DNA from: Alphaproteobacteria bacterium
GTDB taxonomy: Bacteria; Pseudomonadota; Alphaproteobacteria; Micavibrionales; Micavibrionaceae
Direction of reading: 5' to 3'
NCBI GenBank assembly: GCA_028289285.1
Contig: JANQRF010000002.1
Span: forward strand, 1,240,001-1,304,000
Length of the DNA stretch: 64,000 nt
Made by a program: the position numbers and the translations under genes. Below are positions 38,413 through 46,077 of the stretch, piece after piece; position 1 is the stretch's first letter; each line of letters begins with the position of its first letter. Under the pieces are notes generated by a model that was not told the DNA's origin, did not search any database, and worked only from the letters and a program-made list of their open reading frames with translations.

Positions 38413-39353
38413 TGCCGCAGGATAGCTCTAATATTTCTGAAAACGGCGCCTCTCAAGCGCCGTTTTTTGTGAATAAATCCGTTGTCGGAATCTTGCTTAT
38501 GATTGTAGCAACAGCGCTCATCATCGCGATGAATGCCTTTGCCAAATCAATAAGTGATATTTACGATCCGATTGAAACGGTTTTTATGCGCAACGGATTA
38601 GCGCTCATCTTGCTGACAGCATTTCTGCTTTCCACACGCAATTTTGATGCGTTTAAAACAGGCCGCCCGCTCGGCCAGTTTGGCCGCGCTTTTGTCGGCA
38701 CAGTGGGCCTTGCCTTTGTGTTTTGGGGTTATGCCCTGATGCCAATGGCAGATATGCAGGCGCTTCTTATGACCGGCGGAATCATGACCGTCATTCTTGC
38801 CCCCATCGTGCTTGGTGAAAAAGTCGGGCCATGGCGCTGGAGCGCTGTACTGATTGGATTTATTGGTGCGCTGTGTATCATTCAGCCCGGTGGAGAGAGC
38901 TTTCTGGGCTGGCCTGCCCTTGTCGGGCTGACAGCCGCTTTTCTGGGTGCCAGCCTCGTCAGTATTTTTCTGCGCTCCCTCGGCCGTACCGAAAGCGCCT
39001 ATACAACCGTTTTCTATTTCATGATGATCGGCACATTTTTAACGCTACCCTATATCCTGTGGAGCGGCTGGCAGTATGAAACAGGCACGCTGATAGGCAT
39101 TCTGGGCACCGGAATTTGCGGAGGTGCCTCTTTACTTCTCAAAACACAAGCTTATCGTTATGCAGAAGCTTCCCTGCTCTCCCCGGTGATTTATACAGGC
39201 ATTGTCTGGGCGATTCTGTTTGGCTGGATTGGATTTGGTGATTGGCCAACAATGCCCGTCTGGATCGGCAGTGCATTGATTGTCGGGGCGAATATCGTCA
39301 TTCTCTGGCGTGAACATCAAAAGGAAAAAGATGAACGAAAAGACACCGCATAA
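38412..39353 (+). CDS. DMT/EamA transporter, first of tandem pair
   Basis: 313 residues with ten membrane helices of the RhtA/EamA type (FAKSISDIYDPIETVFMRNGLALILL; LGEKVGPWRWSAVLIGFIGALCI; RSLGRTESAYTTVFYFM). The frame opens with a GTG overlapping the ilvC stop, but the ilvC terminator would be in its first codons; a GTG at 38469, right after that hairpin, gives a 294-residue protein starting NKSVVGILLM and fits better. Substrate unknown. The paralogue follows with a 23-nt overlap. Confidence 0.78.
38441..38468 (+). terminator. ilvC intrinsic terminator
   Basis: AAACGGCGC at 38441-38449 pairs with GCGCCGTTT at 38457-38465 around a seven-base loop; six T's from 38463 to 38468. It lies inside the longest version of the following reading frame, which argues for a later start there. 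Confidence 0.8.
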
Positions 39354-40242
39354 AGACCACCCGCTTTTCGGTATGGCCTGCGCGATCGGCGCCTTTTTTA
39401 TGTTTGCTATCATGCAAACCTTTGCCAAGATTTTAAGCGAAACACATCATGTCGCCGAAATCGCGTTCTACAGAAATGCTATAGCAGCTCTGCCGTTTTT
39501 GTTCATTATCTTCGCTCTAAAAAAACGTCATATAACGAAAATAAACAGCCGCCCTAAAACAGTTGTCGCACGTGCAATCATCGGCACGATCAGCCTGATT
39601 GTAACCTTTGCAGCTTATGCGCATCTCCCCATGGCCGATGCAACAGCGTTTTTATTTACATCCTCTTTAATGATTCCAATTTTAGGTATTTTCTTTTTAA
39701 GCGAAAAAGTCGGGCTGTATCGCTGGGGAGCGATTATCATCGGCTTTATCGGTGTTCTGATCATGTTAAAACCCAGCGGTGATGTGCATTATATCGGCGT
39801 GATGTTTGCACTTGGCGCAGCCTGCCTGCATGCCATTCTACATATAATTTTGAGGTCGCTCGGCAAAACCGAAAAACCTGAAACCGTGACCTTTTATTTT
39901 GTAACTATCGGGGCACTAACTGCTGCCATTCCGTTTCCATTTTTCTACACCCCTGTATCCATGGAAAACATACCGCTTTTGATCGGCGTAGGTCTGAGTG
40001 GTGTCATTGCGCAATTCCTTGTTTCAACTGCCTATAAAAACGCTGAAGCCACGATTGTGACCGTCTTTAATTATAGCGGGATTATCTGGGCAACCCTGTT
40101 TGGCTGGATGATCTGGAATGACTGGCCGGCTCTGACCATCTGGATCGGCGGGACGATCGTGATTGCCTCCAACCTCTTTATTCTCTGGCGGGAAAGCCGC
40201 AAAGGCCTTGTCACAGGAGACCGTATCCGCGCGAAATTTTAA
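39331..40242 (+). CDS. DMT/EamA transporter, second of tandem pair
   Basis: 303 residues from the ATG at 39331 (AAAGGAAAAAG upstream). Same layout and motifs as its neighbour (FLSEKVGLYRWGAIIIGFIGVLIML; LRSLGKTEKPETVTFYF), so it arose by tandem duplication. Inner membrane, ten helices. Ends exactly where the converging secreted-protein gene ends. Confidence 0.87.
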   Translation: MNEKTPHKDHPLFGMACAIGAFFMFAIMQTFAKILSETHHVAEIAFYRNAIAALPFLFIIFALKKRHITKINSRPKTVVARAIIGTISLIVTFAAYAHLPMADATAFLFTSSLMIPILGIFFLSEKVGLYRWGAIIIGFIGVLIMLKPSGDVHYIGVMFALGAACLHAILHIILRSLGKTEKPETVTFYFVTIGALTAAIPFPFFYTPVSMENIPLLIGVGLSGVIAQFLVSTAYKNAEATIVTVFNYSGIIWATLFGWMIWNDWPALTIWIGGTIVIASNLFILWRESRKGLVTGDRIRAKF

Positions 40243-40740
40243 TTACTGTAACTGCAGACCGTGTTCGGTATAGATGCCAATACCAAGTTTCGTATGCCAG
40301 TCTTTCAGGAGTATCGTCCCGTTTGGATGTGATTTGGTCACACCATAGACCGTATCAACGGTTGTCACCACGCGGCGTTTATCAAGCCCCGATAGGCGGT
40401 AAAAAGACGGCCCGACCACAAGCACCGGCACCCCCTCTTCGGTTTCCTGATCTTTGAGAATATCGGCCTGGTAAAACCCGTTGACCAAACTTAAACCGCT
40501 GCGTGATTGTGTGATCCAGTCCTCGGCATACCAGCCATAACCTGCCCACTGCGTATTATGCGGGTGTTTTGTATTCTCCAGATAAGGCTGGAACTTTGTA
40601 TAGGATGTCCATTCCTCATGTCCGGGCGGCCAGGCCTGGAAAAACAAAAAGTCATTTTTGGGTTTGGCCTGCGCACCGGCAGATGCAGATAGTGTGATTA
40701 CGAAAAAAGAGAGTAAAATCAATGCATTACGGCAAATCAT
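40243..40740 (-). CDS. secreted hypothetical protein
   Basis: 165 residues. Signal peptide (NALILLSFFVITLSASAGAQA) with cleavage near residue 25. Mature part is rich in Trp, Tyr and His (FQAWPPGHEEW, QWAGYGWYAEDW), without cysteines. Family not recognised. Single gene on the minus strand, convergent with the DMT gene. Confidence 0.72.
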   Translation of the reverse strand: MICRNALILLSFFVITLSASAGAQAKPKNDFLFFQAWPPGHEEWTSYTKFQPYLENTKHPHNTQWAGYGWYAEDWITQSRSGLSLVNGFYQADILKDQETEEGVPVLVVGPSFYRLSGLDKRRVVTTVDTVYGVTKSHPNGTILLKDWHTKLGIGIYTEHGLQLQ

Positions 40741-40806
40741 GGGGATAACCTCAGAGTTTCAAGCGTTTTCAACGCCTTATTAATGTATATATGGTACACT
40801 ATTTTT

Positions 40807-41208
40807 ATGATTGGTGCCATTTCTTCAGCCCTGTCCGGCTTAGTTGCTGCCTCTAAGAAGGTTGAGGTCAGCGCGGAGAATATTGCCAATCTCTCTACGG
40901 CAGGCGCCCTGGACCCGGCAGACGGCCCGGCGCCCTATGAAACACAGACGGTTATTCAAAAAACGAATGATGTTGGCGGCGTGCTCGCCGAGGCTATTCC
41001 AAAAGATCCGGGCTTTGTCGAAGCCTATGCGCCGGATTCCCCGTTCGCCAATGAAGACGGGCTAATTGGCGTGCCCAATACGGATCTGGCTGAAGAAGCT
41101 GTAAACCTCAAGATTGCAGAGCTTACCTATAAGGCGAATATTACAACGCTTAAAGCCGCTGAAGAGCTCAATGATGAGCTTCTCTCCCTCTTCGACGAAA
41201 AAGCTTAA
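40807..41208 (+). CDS. flagellar rod FlgC/FlgB-like protein, orphan
   Basis: 133 residues from the ATG at 40807. N-terminal SALSGLVAASKKVEVSAENIANLST is the flagellar rod motif (ASKKVEVSAENIAN), and C-terminal LAEEAVNLKIAELTYKANI resembles the matching rod C-terminal helix. The central domain is short. No other flagellar gene is nearby. It could be an exported rod component or a duplicate with another role. Confidence 0.72.
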   Translation: MIGAISSALSGLVAASKKVEVSAENIANLSTAGALDPADGPAPYETQTVIQKTNDVGGVLAEAIPKDPGFVEAYAPDSPFANEDGLIGVPNTDLAEEAVNLKIAELTYKANITTLKAAEELNDELLSLFDEKA

Positions 41209-41218
41209 TTTTAAATCC

Positions 41219-41247
41219 TTGACTCATTGTAAGTTTTTTATTATGAA
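41219..41247 (+). promoter_or_regulatory. promoter before the 110-residue orphan
   Basis: TTGACT at 41219-41224, 17-nt spacer, TATGAA at 41242-41247. The start of transcription would be about 10 nt from the gene's ATG. Confidence 0.5.
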
Positions 41248-41265
41248 TAATAAAAATAATTATCT

Positions 41266-41598
41266 ATGAGTAAAAATATGGGACAATCGGTAACAGTTAC
41301 AGGAGCTCAAACGCAATCAATTCAATATCTTGAAGGTCGTGGATTTAGCGGTAGTCTTGTAAAGAGAGTCAACGTTTATGGTGAACGAGACATCACAGAC
41401 GCTTCGAGTTTTGTTTTTAACAGAAATATTGACCTTGCAAAAGCACAAGAGAAAGACCCAGATCTCCGCGGGATTTTTTATATGGCTCATCACCATAGCG
41501 GAGGGCTTTTGGATATTGCGAGATGCCGAAAGGATTTAATAGTTAAAGTTCACCCGAACGGAGATATTACAGACGAATATAATTGTTACCTTGGTTAA
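41266..41598 (+). CDS. hypothetical protein next to the prophage edge
   Basis: 110 residues, AT-rich gene, no ribosome site seen. N-terminal half is polar and Ser/Thr/Gln-rich; the rest has a few beta strands and HHHSGG. Not recognised. It lies left of the attachment site, so it is chromosomal or part of an older insertion. Confidence 0.5.
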   Translation: MSKNMGQSVTVTGAQTQSIQYLEGRGFSGSLVKRVNVYGERDITDASSFVFNRNIDLAKAQEKDPDLRGIFYMAHHHSGGLLDIARCRKDLIVKVHPNGDITDEYNCYLG

Positions 41599-41653
41599 TA
41601 AAAATCGGTAATTCCGTACTCTACCAATAGACCAGCATAAAAAGACTTAGTAT

Positions 41654-41698
41654 TGGTTGCGGAGGCAGGATTTGAACCTGCGACCTTCAGGTTATGAG
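41654..41698 (-). other. attachment site: 3' half of a tRNA-Met (CAT) gene
   Basis: On the minus strand the 45 bases run from the anticodon loop CTCATAA, through the anticodon 3' stem CCTGA, T arm GCAGGTTCAAATCCTGC and acceptor CTCCGCA to ACCA. Bases to the right do not complete the anticodon stem, so the 5' half is missing. This is the displaced 3' end left by phage integration into a tRNA gene. Confidence 0.85.
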
Positions 41699-41802
41699 AT
41701 TGAAGGTTTATTTTCAATGCGTTTTAACCCACTGAAAAAAATGAATTTTTAAATTAGGCTTTTCTTTTTATTCGCCTAAAACAGCTCTTTTATTTTGAAA
41801 GT

Positions 41803-41821
41803 CCCTCACAAATCCCCTCAC
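41803..41821 (-). repeat. two direct GTGAGGG repeats, probable integrase arm sites
   Basis: On the minus strand GTGAGGG occurs twice with a 12-base period (41821-41815 and 41809-41803), about 105 nt from the att core. Tyrosine integrases of such phages bind short direct repeats as arm-type sites. Confidence 0.5.
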
Positions 41822-41834
41822 GCTTTTGGACAAT

Positions 41835-41862
41835 AAAAAACCCCCGGCCGATCGGCCGGGGG
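41835..41862 (-). terminator. late operon terminator
   Basis: A 22-base perfect palindrome at 41841-41862 made of five C, GGCCGATCGGCC and five G, followed on the minus strand by six T's (41840-41835). Very strong, at the end of the phage lysis genes. Confidence 0.9.
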
Positions 41863-41901
41863 CATCACGTCGAACTGCTACTTCGTAATCTGTGCTGAGC
41901 G

Positions 41902-42210
41902 TTAAAACTTAAACGGGGTCTGCGGGTCCTCTGTCTGCGTCTTCACGCTCGAGAAATAATCCTTGAGCTCTTTCTGGTTGACCTGGCACGCGCGCAGCGC
42001 ACTCTCGACGGCCGCGCAGGCTTTGGCGACATCGCTTTCCATTATGACGGCCGGATCGGCCAGCGGCGCGATCTCCGGCGCGGGCGATTCAAACAAAGTC
42101 GCCGGCGGCTCAGTCACCTGATCCCTGTACACCGTACTCTCTGAACAATTCGCCAAAAGAATACTGAAGCACAGGACCGACAGGACGGTCATGATCTTTT
42201 GCAATCTCAT
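41902..42210 (-). CDS. o-spanin, Rz1-like lipoprotein
   Basis: 102 residues from the Met at 42210. Signal MTVLSVLCFSILLANCSES with a lipoprotein Cys; the residue before the Cys is Asn, not the usual Gly, Ala or Ser, so lipidation may be slow. Pro-rich mature part (EPPATLFESPAPEIAPLADP). Overlaps the end of the i-spanin gene by 101 nt in another frame, as Rz1 does with Rz. It would join inner and outer membranes in the last lysis step. Confidence 0.75.
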   Translation of the reverse strand: MRLQKIMTVLSVLCFSILLANCSESTVYRDQVTEPPATLFESPAPEIAPLADPAVIMESDVAKACAAVESALRACQVNQKELKDYFSSVKTQTEDPQTPFKF

Positions 42211-42502
42211 CGATTTTTCTTTCTTGTTTTGCCAACTCGGCCACAAGCGCAGCGTGAGCTCGCCGTTGTTTATCTAGGGAAACCATGCCGGCCTGGTATT
42301 TGATGCGGCTCACGCGCAGCGTATTTTCCGCCTGCTCGAGATCACGCCGGGCGATCGCCAGCTCGTCACGTTTTGTGAGCCAGTCATTCACCGCCCAGCC
42401 GATTCCGGCGATCACCGCGACCAGTAAAATACCGCCGACAACGACCTTCCAGTTCTTTTTTACAAACCCGATCGCGATCGGGACTAAAGCGGGAATCGCC
42501 AT
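42110..42502 (-). CDS. i-spanin, Rz-like
   Basis: 130 residues: N-terminal transmembrane helix (VVVGGILLVAVIAGIGWAV) followed by a long coiled coil (KRDELAIARRDLEQAENTLRV...ELAKQERKIDEIAKDH). Same plan as phage Rz. Placed after the endolysin and overlapping the o-spanin gene. Inner-membrane part of the spanin complex. Confidence 0.82.
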   Translation of the reverse strand: MAIPALVPIAIGFVKKNWKVVVGGILLVAVIAGIGWAVNDWLTKRDELAIARRDLEQAENTLRVSRIKYQAGMVSLDKQRRAHAALVAELAKQERKIDEIAKDHDRPVGPVLQYSFGELFREYGVQGSGD

Positions 42503-42521
42503 AGCTTCCTCTCATTTTCAC

Positions 42522-43190
42522 TCATCGCAGGCCTGATTTCCGGTCATCGATGCGCGCCCAGATCATCAACCCAATGCCGAGCAGGGCCAGGGCGAGAAAC
42601 AAAAACTGCAAGGTTTCGGCATACATCGCCAGGGGCGCAACCTGGTCTCGCACTTCGCCAACAGCCTCGGCGGCCGTGGCAAGACCAACACCGCTTGCAG
42701 CCGCAGCGCCGCCCTGCATTGTCCGGGTCTTTAAAAGCGGCCGTGCCTGATCAAGAGCTTCAGCCGCATCGATCGGCGGGCGCGTATCAATATCATTGAA
42801 AAAGATATGCCGGTGCCCGTTTCGATGTCGGACCTCGTAAACCGGGCGATGCGCCTTTGACCACTTCGGCGCGGGAACATACGTCGCATAATAATGCGTA
42901 CTCTTATGCGTCATATCTACCAGACGGCCGGCGATCGCATCGGCGGCAATCTTTTTACATTTTTCAAACCAGGCGCCAGACGCATCTAAAATGCGCTGCC
43001 GGTTCGGATCGTTATGATTCCAACAGGAAAATTGCCAGGGCTGCAAACAGACCTTCGAAACGCTGTAGGGCCAGTTCGGATAGGCCACCCGGTTCATAAT
43101 GACGCTTGCGATCGCCTGCGCGTCCTGCGTGTTACCGGATTCGGCTTCACCGAATAATGTCCGCGCCAAAATATCTATATCATCACTCAT
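42522..43190 (-). CDS. SleB-like cell wall hydrolase (endolysin) with C-terminal membrane helix
   Basis: 222 residues starting MSDDIDILARTLFGEAES, which overlaps the previous stop by 4 nt (ATGA) with GGAGG upstream. N-terminal Hydrolase_2/SleB lytic domain: catalytic-type Glu in GEAES, IASVIMNRV, WQFSCWNHND. At the C-terminus a hydrophobic helix (TLQFLFLALALLGIGLMIW) and a basic end. Breaks peptidoglycan during lysis. A C-terminal anchor is uncommon for endolysins. Confidence 0.85.
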   Translation of the reverse strand: MSDDIDILARTLFGEAESGNTQDAQAIASVIMNRVAYPNWPYSVSKVCLQPWQFSCWNHNDPNRQRILDASGAWFEKCKKIAADAIAGRLVDMTHKSTHYYATYVPAPKWSKAHRPVYEVRHRNGHRHIFFNDIDTRPPIDAAEALDQARPLLKTRTMQGGAAAASGVGLATAAEAVGEVRDQVAPLAMYAETLQFLFLALALLGIGLMIWARIDDRKSGLR

Positions 43191-43516
43191 CCCGCACCTC
43201 CTATCTTGTAAATCACATAAATCGCTACCCCGATCACGCCGCCCGTTGTCAGCATCGGCGCAACAACCGCCCATAAAATTCTTTGAATCCAATCAACATC
43301 AGATTTCCGGCTGGCTGCGGATATTTCGATTTCTCTGAGCCGGCGGGAAAGATCGTGACAATATTTTTGCAAGTCCTTATTTGACGTTAGAAGCGTTGAA
43401 ACGCGCTCCTCTGTGCGTGCGAGGCTTTGAAGAGCTTTGCCGATACTCTCCAAACGATCTTCAACTTTGTTTTCAAAACGGTTCAGGCGCTCTATAATCG
43501 TATTTGCATGATCCAT
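43187..43516 (-). CDS. holin-like protein, XhlA-type layout
   Basis: 109 residues from the Met at 43516: amphipathic coiled-coil N-terminal part (NTIIERLNRFENKVEDRLESI) and one transmembrane helix at the end (WAVVAPMLTTGGVIGVAIYVIYKI). This layout matches XhlA-type phage proteins that act with a holin. Directly upstream of the endolysin (4-nt overlap), so a lysis role is likely. Confidence 0.68.
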   Translation of the reverse strand: MDHANTIIERLNRFENKVEDRLESIGKALQSLARTEERVSTLLTSNKDLQKYCHDLSRRLREIEISAASRKSDVDWIQRILWAVVAPMLTTGGVIGVAIYVIYKIGGAG

Positions 43517-43526
43517 TATTCCCGCC

Positions 43527-44207
43527 TTACAAAAGAATGCTGACCCAGAACAGGCCCATTGAGACCGCCTCAAAAATCTTCCAGGCGTACTTGCGATTGA
43601 TCTTAGTAGCGATCCAGCAAACCGGGCCAGCCGCTAAGCCGGCAAGAATGGGCCAGAAAGATAAAGGTGGCGCGCCAAGAAACAAACCCCATTCCCCGAG
43701 CCGCAGGGACAGGCCTGCGATGCCCCAGAGAACCGGCCGGTCTTTCAAACCCTCGATCATGCGATCGATATACTCAACTTCCTGTAATGGTTTATAAAGT
43801 TGATACTCTTGACTGATCTGCGGATAGGATTCGATCGTTTTGCCGGCCGGGATCAGGGCAAGACCTTTGCGATGCCCCATAATCGCTCCGATATAATCAC
43901 CCCAGCCTGGCGCGGAGCCACGCAGCATCATAGCAAAGGCATATGCGAAGAGCGCCAGGGCCCCGCCGGTTAAAACATAAGCCGGATAACCGTCTTCAAA
44001 ACCAACATATATGACCTCATGCGCAAGAACAGCGAAAACACCAAACATCAAAGCATTGATAATTTTACCGTCAGTAAATTCATGTAAGAATCTTCCCAAC
44101 CAGGCAGGCTTGATCTTTGCAAAAAACTCTTCTTTTTTGTGGCCAAAAATACCACCACGATATAACCCGGCCGCACACCCGACCAGGAATGCAAGTAAAT
44201 ATTCCAA
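43527..44207 (-). CDS. prophage multi-spanning membrane protein
   Basis: 226 residues with about five hydrophobic helices (YLLAFLVGCAAGLYRGGIF; ALMFGVFAVLAHEVIYVGF; VLTGGALALFAYAFAMML; WGIAGLSL; WPILAGLAAGPVCW). Contains GHRKGLALIPAG between membrane segments. I do not recognise it. In the lysis region it could be the holin proper or a superinfection factor. Confidence 0.7.
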   Translation of the reverse strand: MEYLLAFLVGCAAGLYRGGIFGHKKEEFFAKIKPAWLGRFLHEFTDGKIINALMFGVFAVLAHEVIYVGFEDGYPAYVLTGGALALFAYAFAMMLRGSAPGWGDYIGAIMGHRKGLALIPAGKTIESYPQISQEYQLYKPLQEVEYIDRMIEGLKDRPVLWGIAGLSLRLGEWGLFLGAPPLSFWPILAGLAAGPVCWIATKINRKYAWKIFEAVSMGLFWVSILL

Positions 44208-44211
44208 GGGG

Positions 44212-44505
44212 CTACTCCTTTATCTTTTTAGAAGTTGGAAATTTTTGCTGGACGCTGTTTATCAAAGCATCAAGCGCATCGGAATCATCGCAAGGCTCAA
44301 TCGCTTCGATGATATAGGATAGGCATTGCTGGATATCTCCATCCTGTAATGCTTTTTTAGCCTTGCCGCCAAAAAGCTTTGCCTTTTGACGGTTTTTATA
44401 AGAAACGGAAAGCTGTTTTCCAATCGGCGCAATCTTTGGTATTTCACGCGCGCGTGAAACTTCATTCTCGCGATTTAAGTCATCATCGATCATAACTGCC
44501 CTCAA
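44212..44505 (-). CDS. prophage hypothetical protein
   Basis: 97 residues, charged, helical (AKLFGGKAKKALQDGDIQQC, LIEAIEPCDDSDALDALI), with no membrane span. Four nt before the membrane protein gene. Not recognised. Confidence 0.6.
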   Translation of the reverse strand: MRAVMIDDDLNRENEVSRAREIPKIAPIGKQLSVSYKNRQKAKLFGGKAKKALQDGDIQQCLSYIIEAIEPCDDSDALDALINSVQQKFPTSKKIKE

Positions 44506-44508
44506 TGA

Positions 44509-44799
44509 CTAAAATGGCTTTTCAGGAATTTCAGTATCTTCGGAAATATCGGAAAGCAAAGCTCTCAAACTTGATCGCCACGCCGCCCAGTTTGCTTTTT
44601 GATCAGAGGGAAAATCTTCGAGCTGCGTATAATCGCTTTCAGAAAGAAGCTTTTTGATTTCCTGTTTTTTATCAGCAATATTTTGAGCCGTGATCCGTTC
44701 TTGCCGTTCCAGAAGAGCCTTTTCCTGATCCTGCTTTTCCTTCTTTGTCAGCTCCCGCAATTCATGCGTTCCCGCTTTTACATCTATGACTAACTTCAT
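44509..44799 (-). CDS. tail fibre assembly chaperone-like protein
   Basis: 96 residues: Lys/Glu-rich coiled coil (RELTKKEKQDQEKALLERQE) and a C-terminal motif YTQLEDFPSDQKANWAAWRS, typical of small phage tail assembly chaperones (Phage_tail_APC type). Overlaps the preceding fibre gene by 4 nt, which supports the role. Confidence 0.72.
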   Translation of the reverse strand: MKLVIDVKAGTHELRELTKKEKQDQEKALLERQERITAQNIADKKQEIKKLLSESDYTQLEDFPSDQKANWAAWRSSLRALLSDISEDTEIPEKPF

Positions 44800-46076
44800 G
44801 CCAATGGCCTTTCGTAAACAGATATTTTTCCGGCGCCGGAAAGGGTTAAAAAGCGAATACTGTCAACCGCGCGGTCAGAGTCGACCAAGCAGGCACCGCC
44901 GACGGCTGCATCCCCGTTTTCATTGGTCATCATAATATTGCAGCTTGTTTTTTGATCCGAACGCGCCGGATCGTAAAAGAAAAGCCATGTTTTCGCCGCG
45001 CCGCTTAAAACCCTGAGCGGAATGATGGTTGTTGCAGTCTGGTTTGAAACGCTGTTAGAGCCCGCAGATGTCACTGTCAAAAGCCCGTATTTGTAATCAC
45101 TTGCGCCGGCCTGAAAACTGGAACCTCCATCATCTGAAAGCCTGGCATCAGGCCCGCCGGAAGCGTCATCACTCTCAAAGTGGACTTCATAGCAATTTCC
45201 GGCCGTAAAGACGTTGTTGATATCTATCTGGCTGGGACTTCCTCCTGTCCAGGATGCCGTTGCAACCGGCGTGGCTCCACCGCCGCCGATCGATGACAAT
45301 ACAAGCCATACACTCAGGTCATCATCATACTTTAGAAGAATAGATTTTCTTGTGTTGTCGAGCGTAATATCGCGGCCGTCAGGCGTTTGAATATTTCCGG
45401 TGCCATGCAGGACCGTAACCGCTCTGGACGAGTTTTCGCATCTGAGCATAAGGATTTGACCATCAGAGCCGGCCGTAATCGTATCCAGATCATCAGCAGA
45501 AGCATCACTCTCCGTGTCAACACTATGATTAACGCCTGTCGGTGTGATTTCTCCGGAAGAAATTGTCAGCTCGCCCGCATCTGGATAAATAATTTTACCG
45601 CTGAATGTATTTGCGCTGCTGAATGTATTGGCATCAGCAAGAGATGGGCCGTGATGAAAAACACGCTCATCCGTCAGATCGGCGTTTGTGATTTCCGTCA
45701 TTCCGACAGTCAGATAGATTTGACCGACCGGCAATTTGCCGACCGTAAGAGCTGGAGCGGATGGTGATGCGCCCTCTGATCCGGTGATAACCGAAACCGT
45801 TCCCGTTGTCTTATCAACAACAACACGGTCGATCCGAGGGTTTGTGGATGGCGCCGTAATCATTCCGGTGTTTTGCGCTGTAACTTCGGTGATTGCTGCG
45901 CCAGTGTAAATCCAGCCGGCATTCACCTTTACCGTCATATTCGGTGTATCTTGCGCCTGCGGGGCAAACATCGCGCCGATCCGGGTCAGGACGGAAATGC
46001 AGTCATCAATATTTGTCGGATACTGCGTGCCGCTATCGGAGGAATAATCCGGCTGGTTAAAAGGACTTAAACTCAT
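44796..46076 (-). CDS. tail fibre / appendage protein
   Basis: 426 residues, mostly beta. N-terminal part has repeats typical of phage base-fibre adaptors (MTVKVNAGWIYTGAAI, NPRIDRVVVDKTTGTVSVI, LPVGQIYLTVGMTEITNADLTDERV), the C-terminal part is likely the host-binding region. Virion protein. Just after the 305-residue tip-associated gene. Confidence 0.75.
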   Translation of the reverse strand: MSLSPFNQPDYSSDSGTQYPTNIDDCISVLTRIGAMFAPQAQDTPNMTVKVNAGWIYTGAAITEVTAQNTGMITAPSTNPRIDRVVVDKTTGTVSVITGSEGASPSAPALTVGKLPVGQIYLTVGMTEITNADLTDERVFHHGPSLADANTFSSANTFSGKIIYPDAGELTISSGEITPTGVNHSVDTESDASADDLDTITAGSDGQILMLRCENSSRAVTVLHGTGNIQTPDGRDITLDNTRKSILLKYDDDLSVWLVLSSIGGGGATPVATASWTGGSPSQIDINNVFTAGNCYEVHFESDDASGGPDARLSDDGGSSFQAGASDYKYGLLTVTSAGSNSVSNQTATTIIPLRVLSGAAKTWLFFYDPARSDQKTSCNIMMTNENGDAAVGGACLVDSDRAVDSIRFLTLSGAGKISVYERPLA

Positions 46077-46077
46077 T

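Larger units (their letters stand above)
41599..41901. other. intergenic segment holding att site and terminator
   Basis: 303 nt with no gene. It contains the tRNA-Met fragment, two GTGAGGG direct repeats and the late-operon terminator listed separately; nothing else recognised. Confidence 0.6.

Noticed and set aside
41654..41698. A functional tRNA-Met gene
   Set aside because: Only the anticodon loop to CCA is present; the bases to the right cannot pair to give the anticodon 5' stem, D arm or acceptor.
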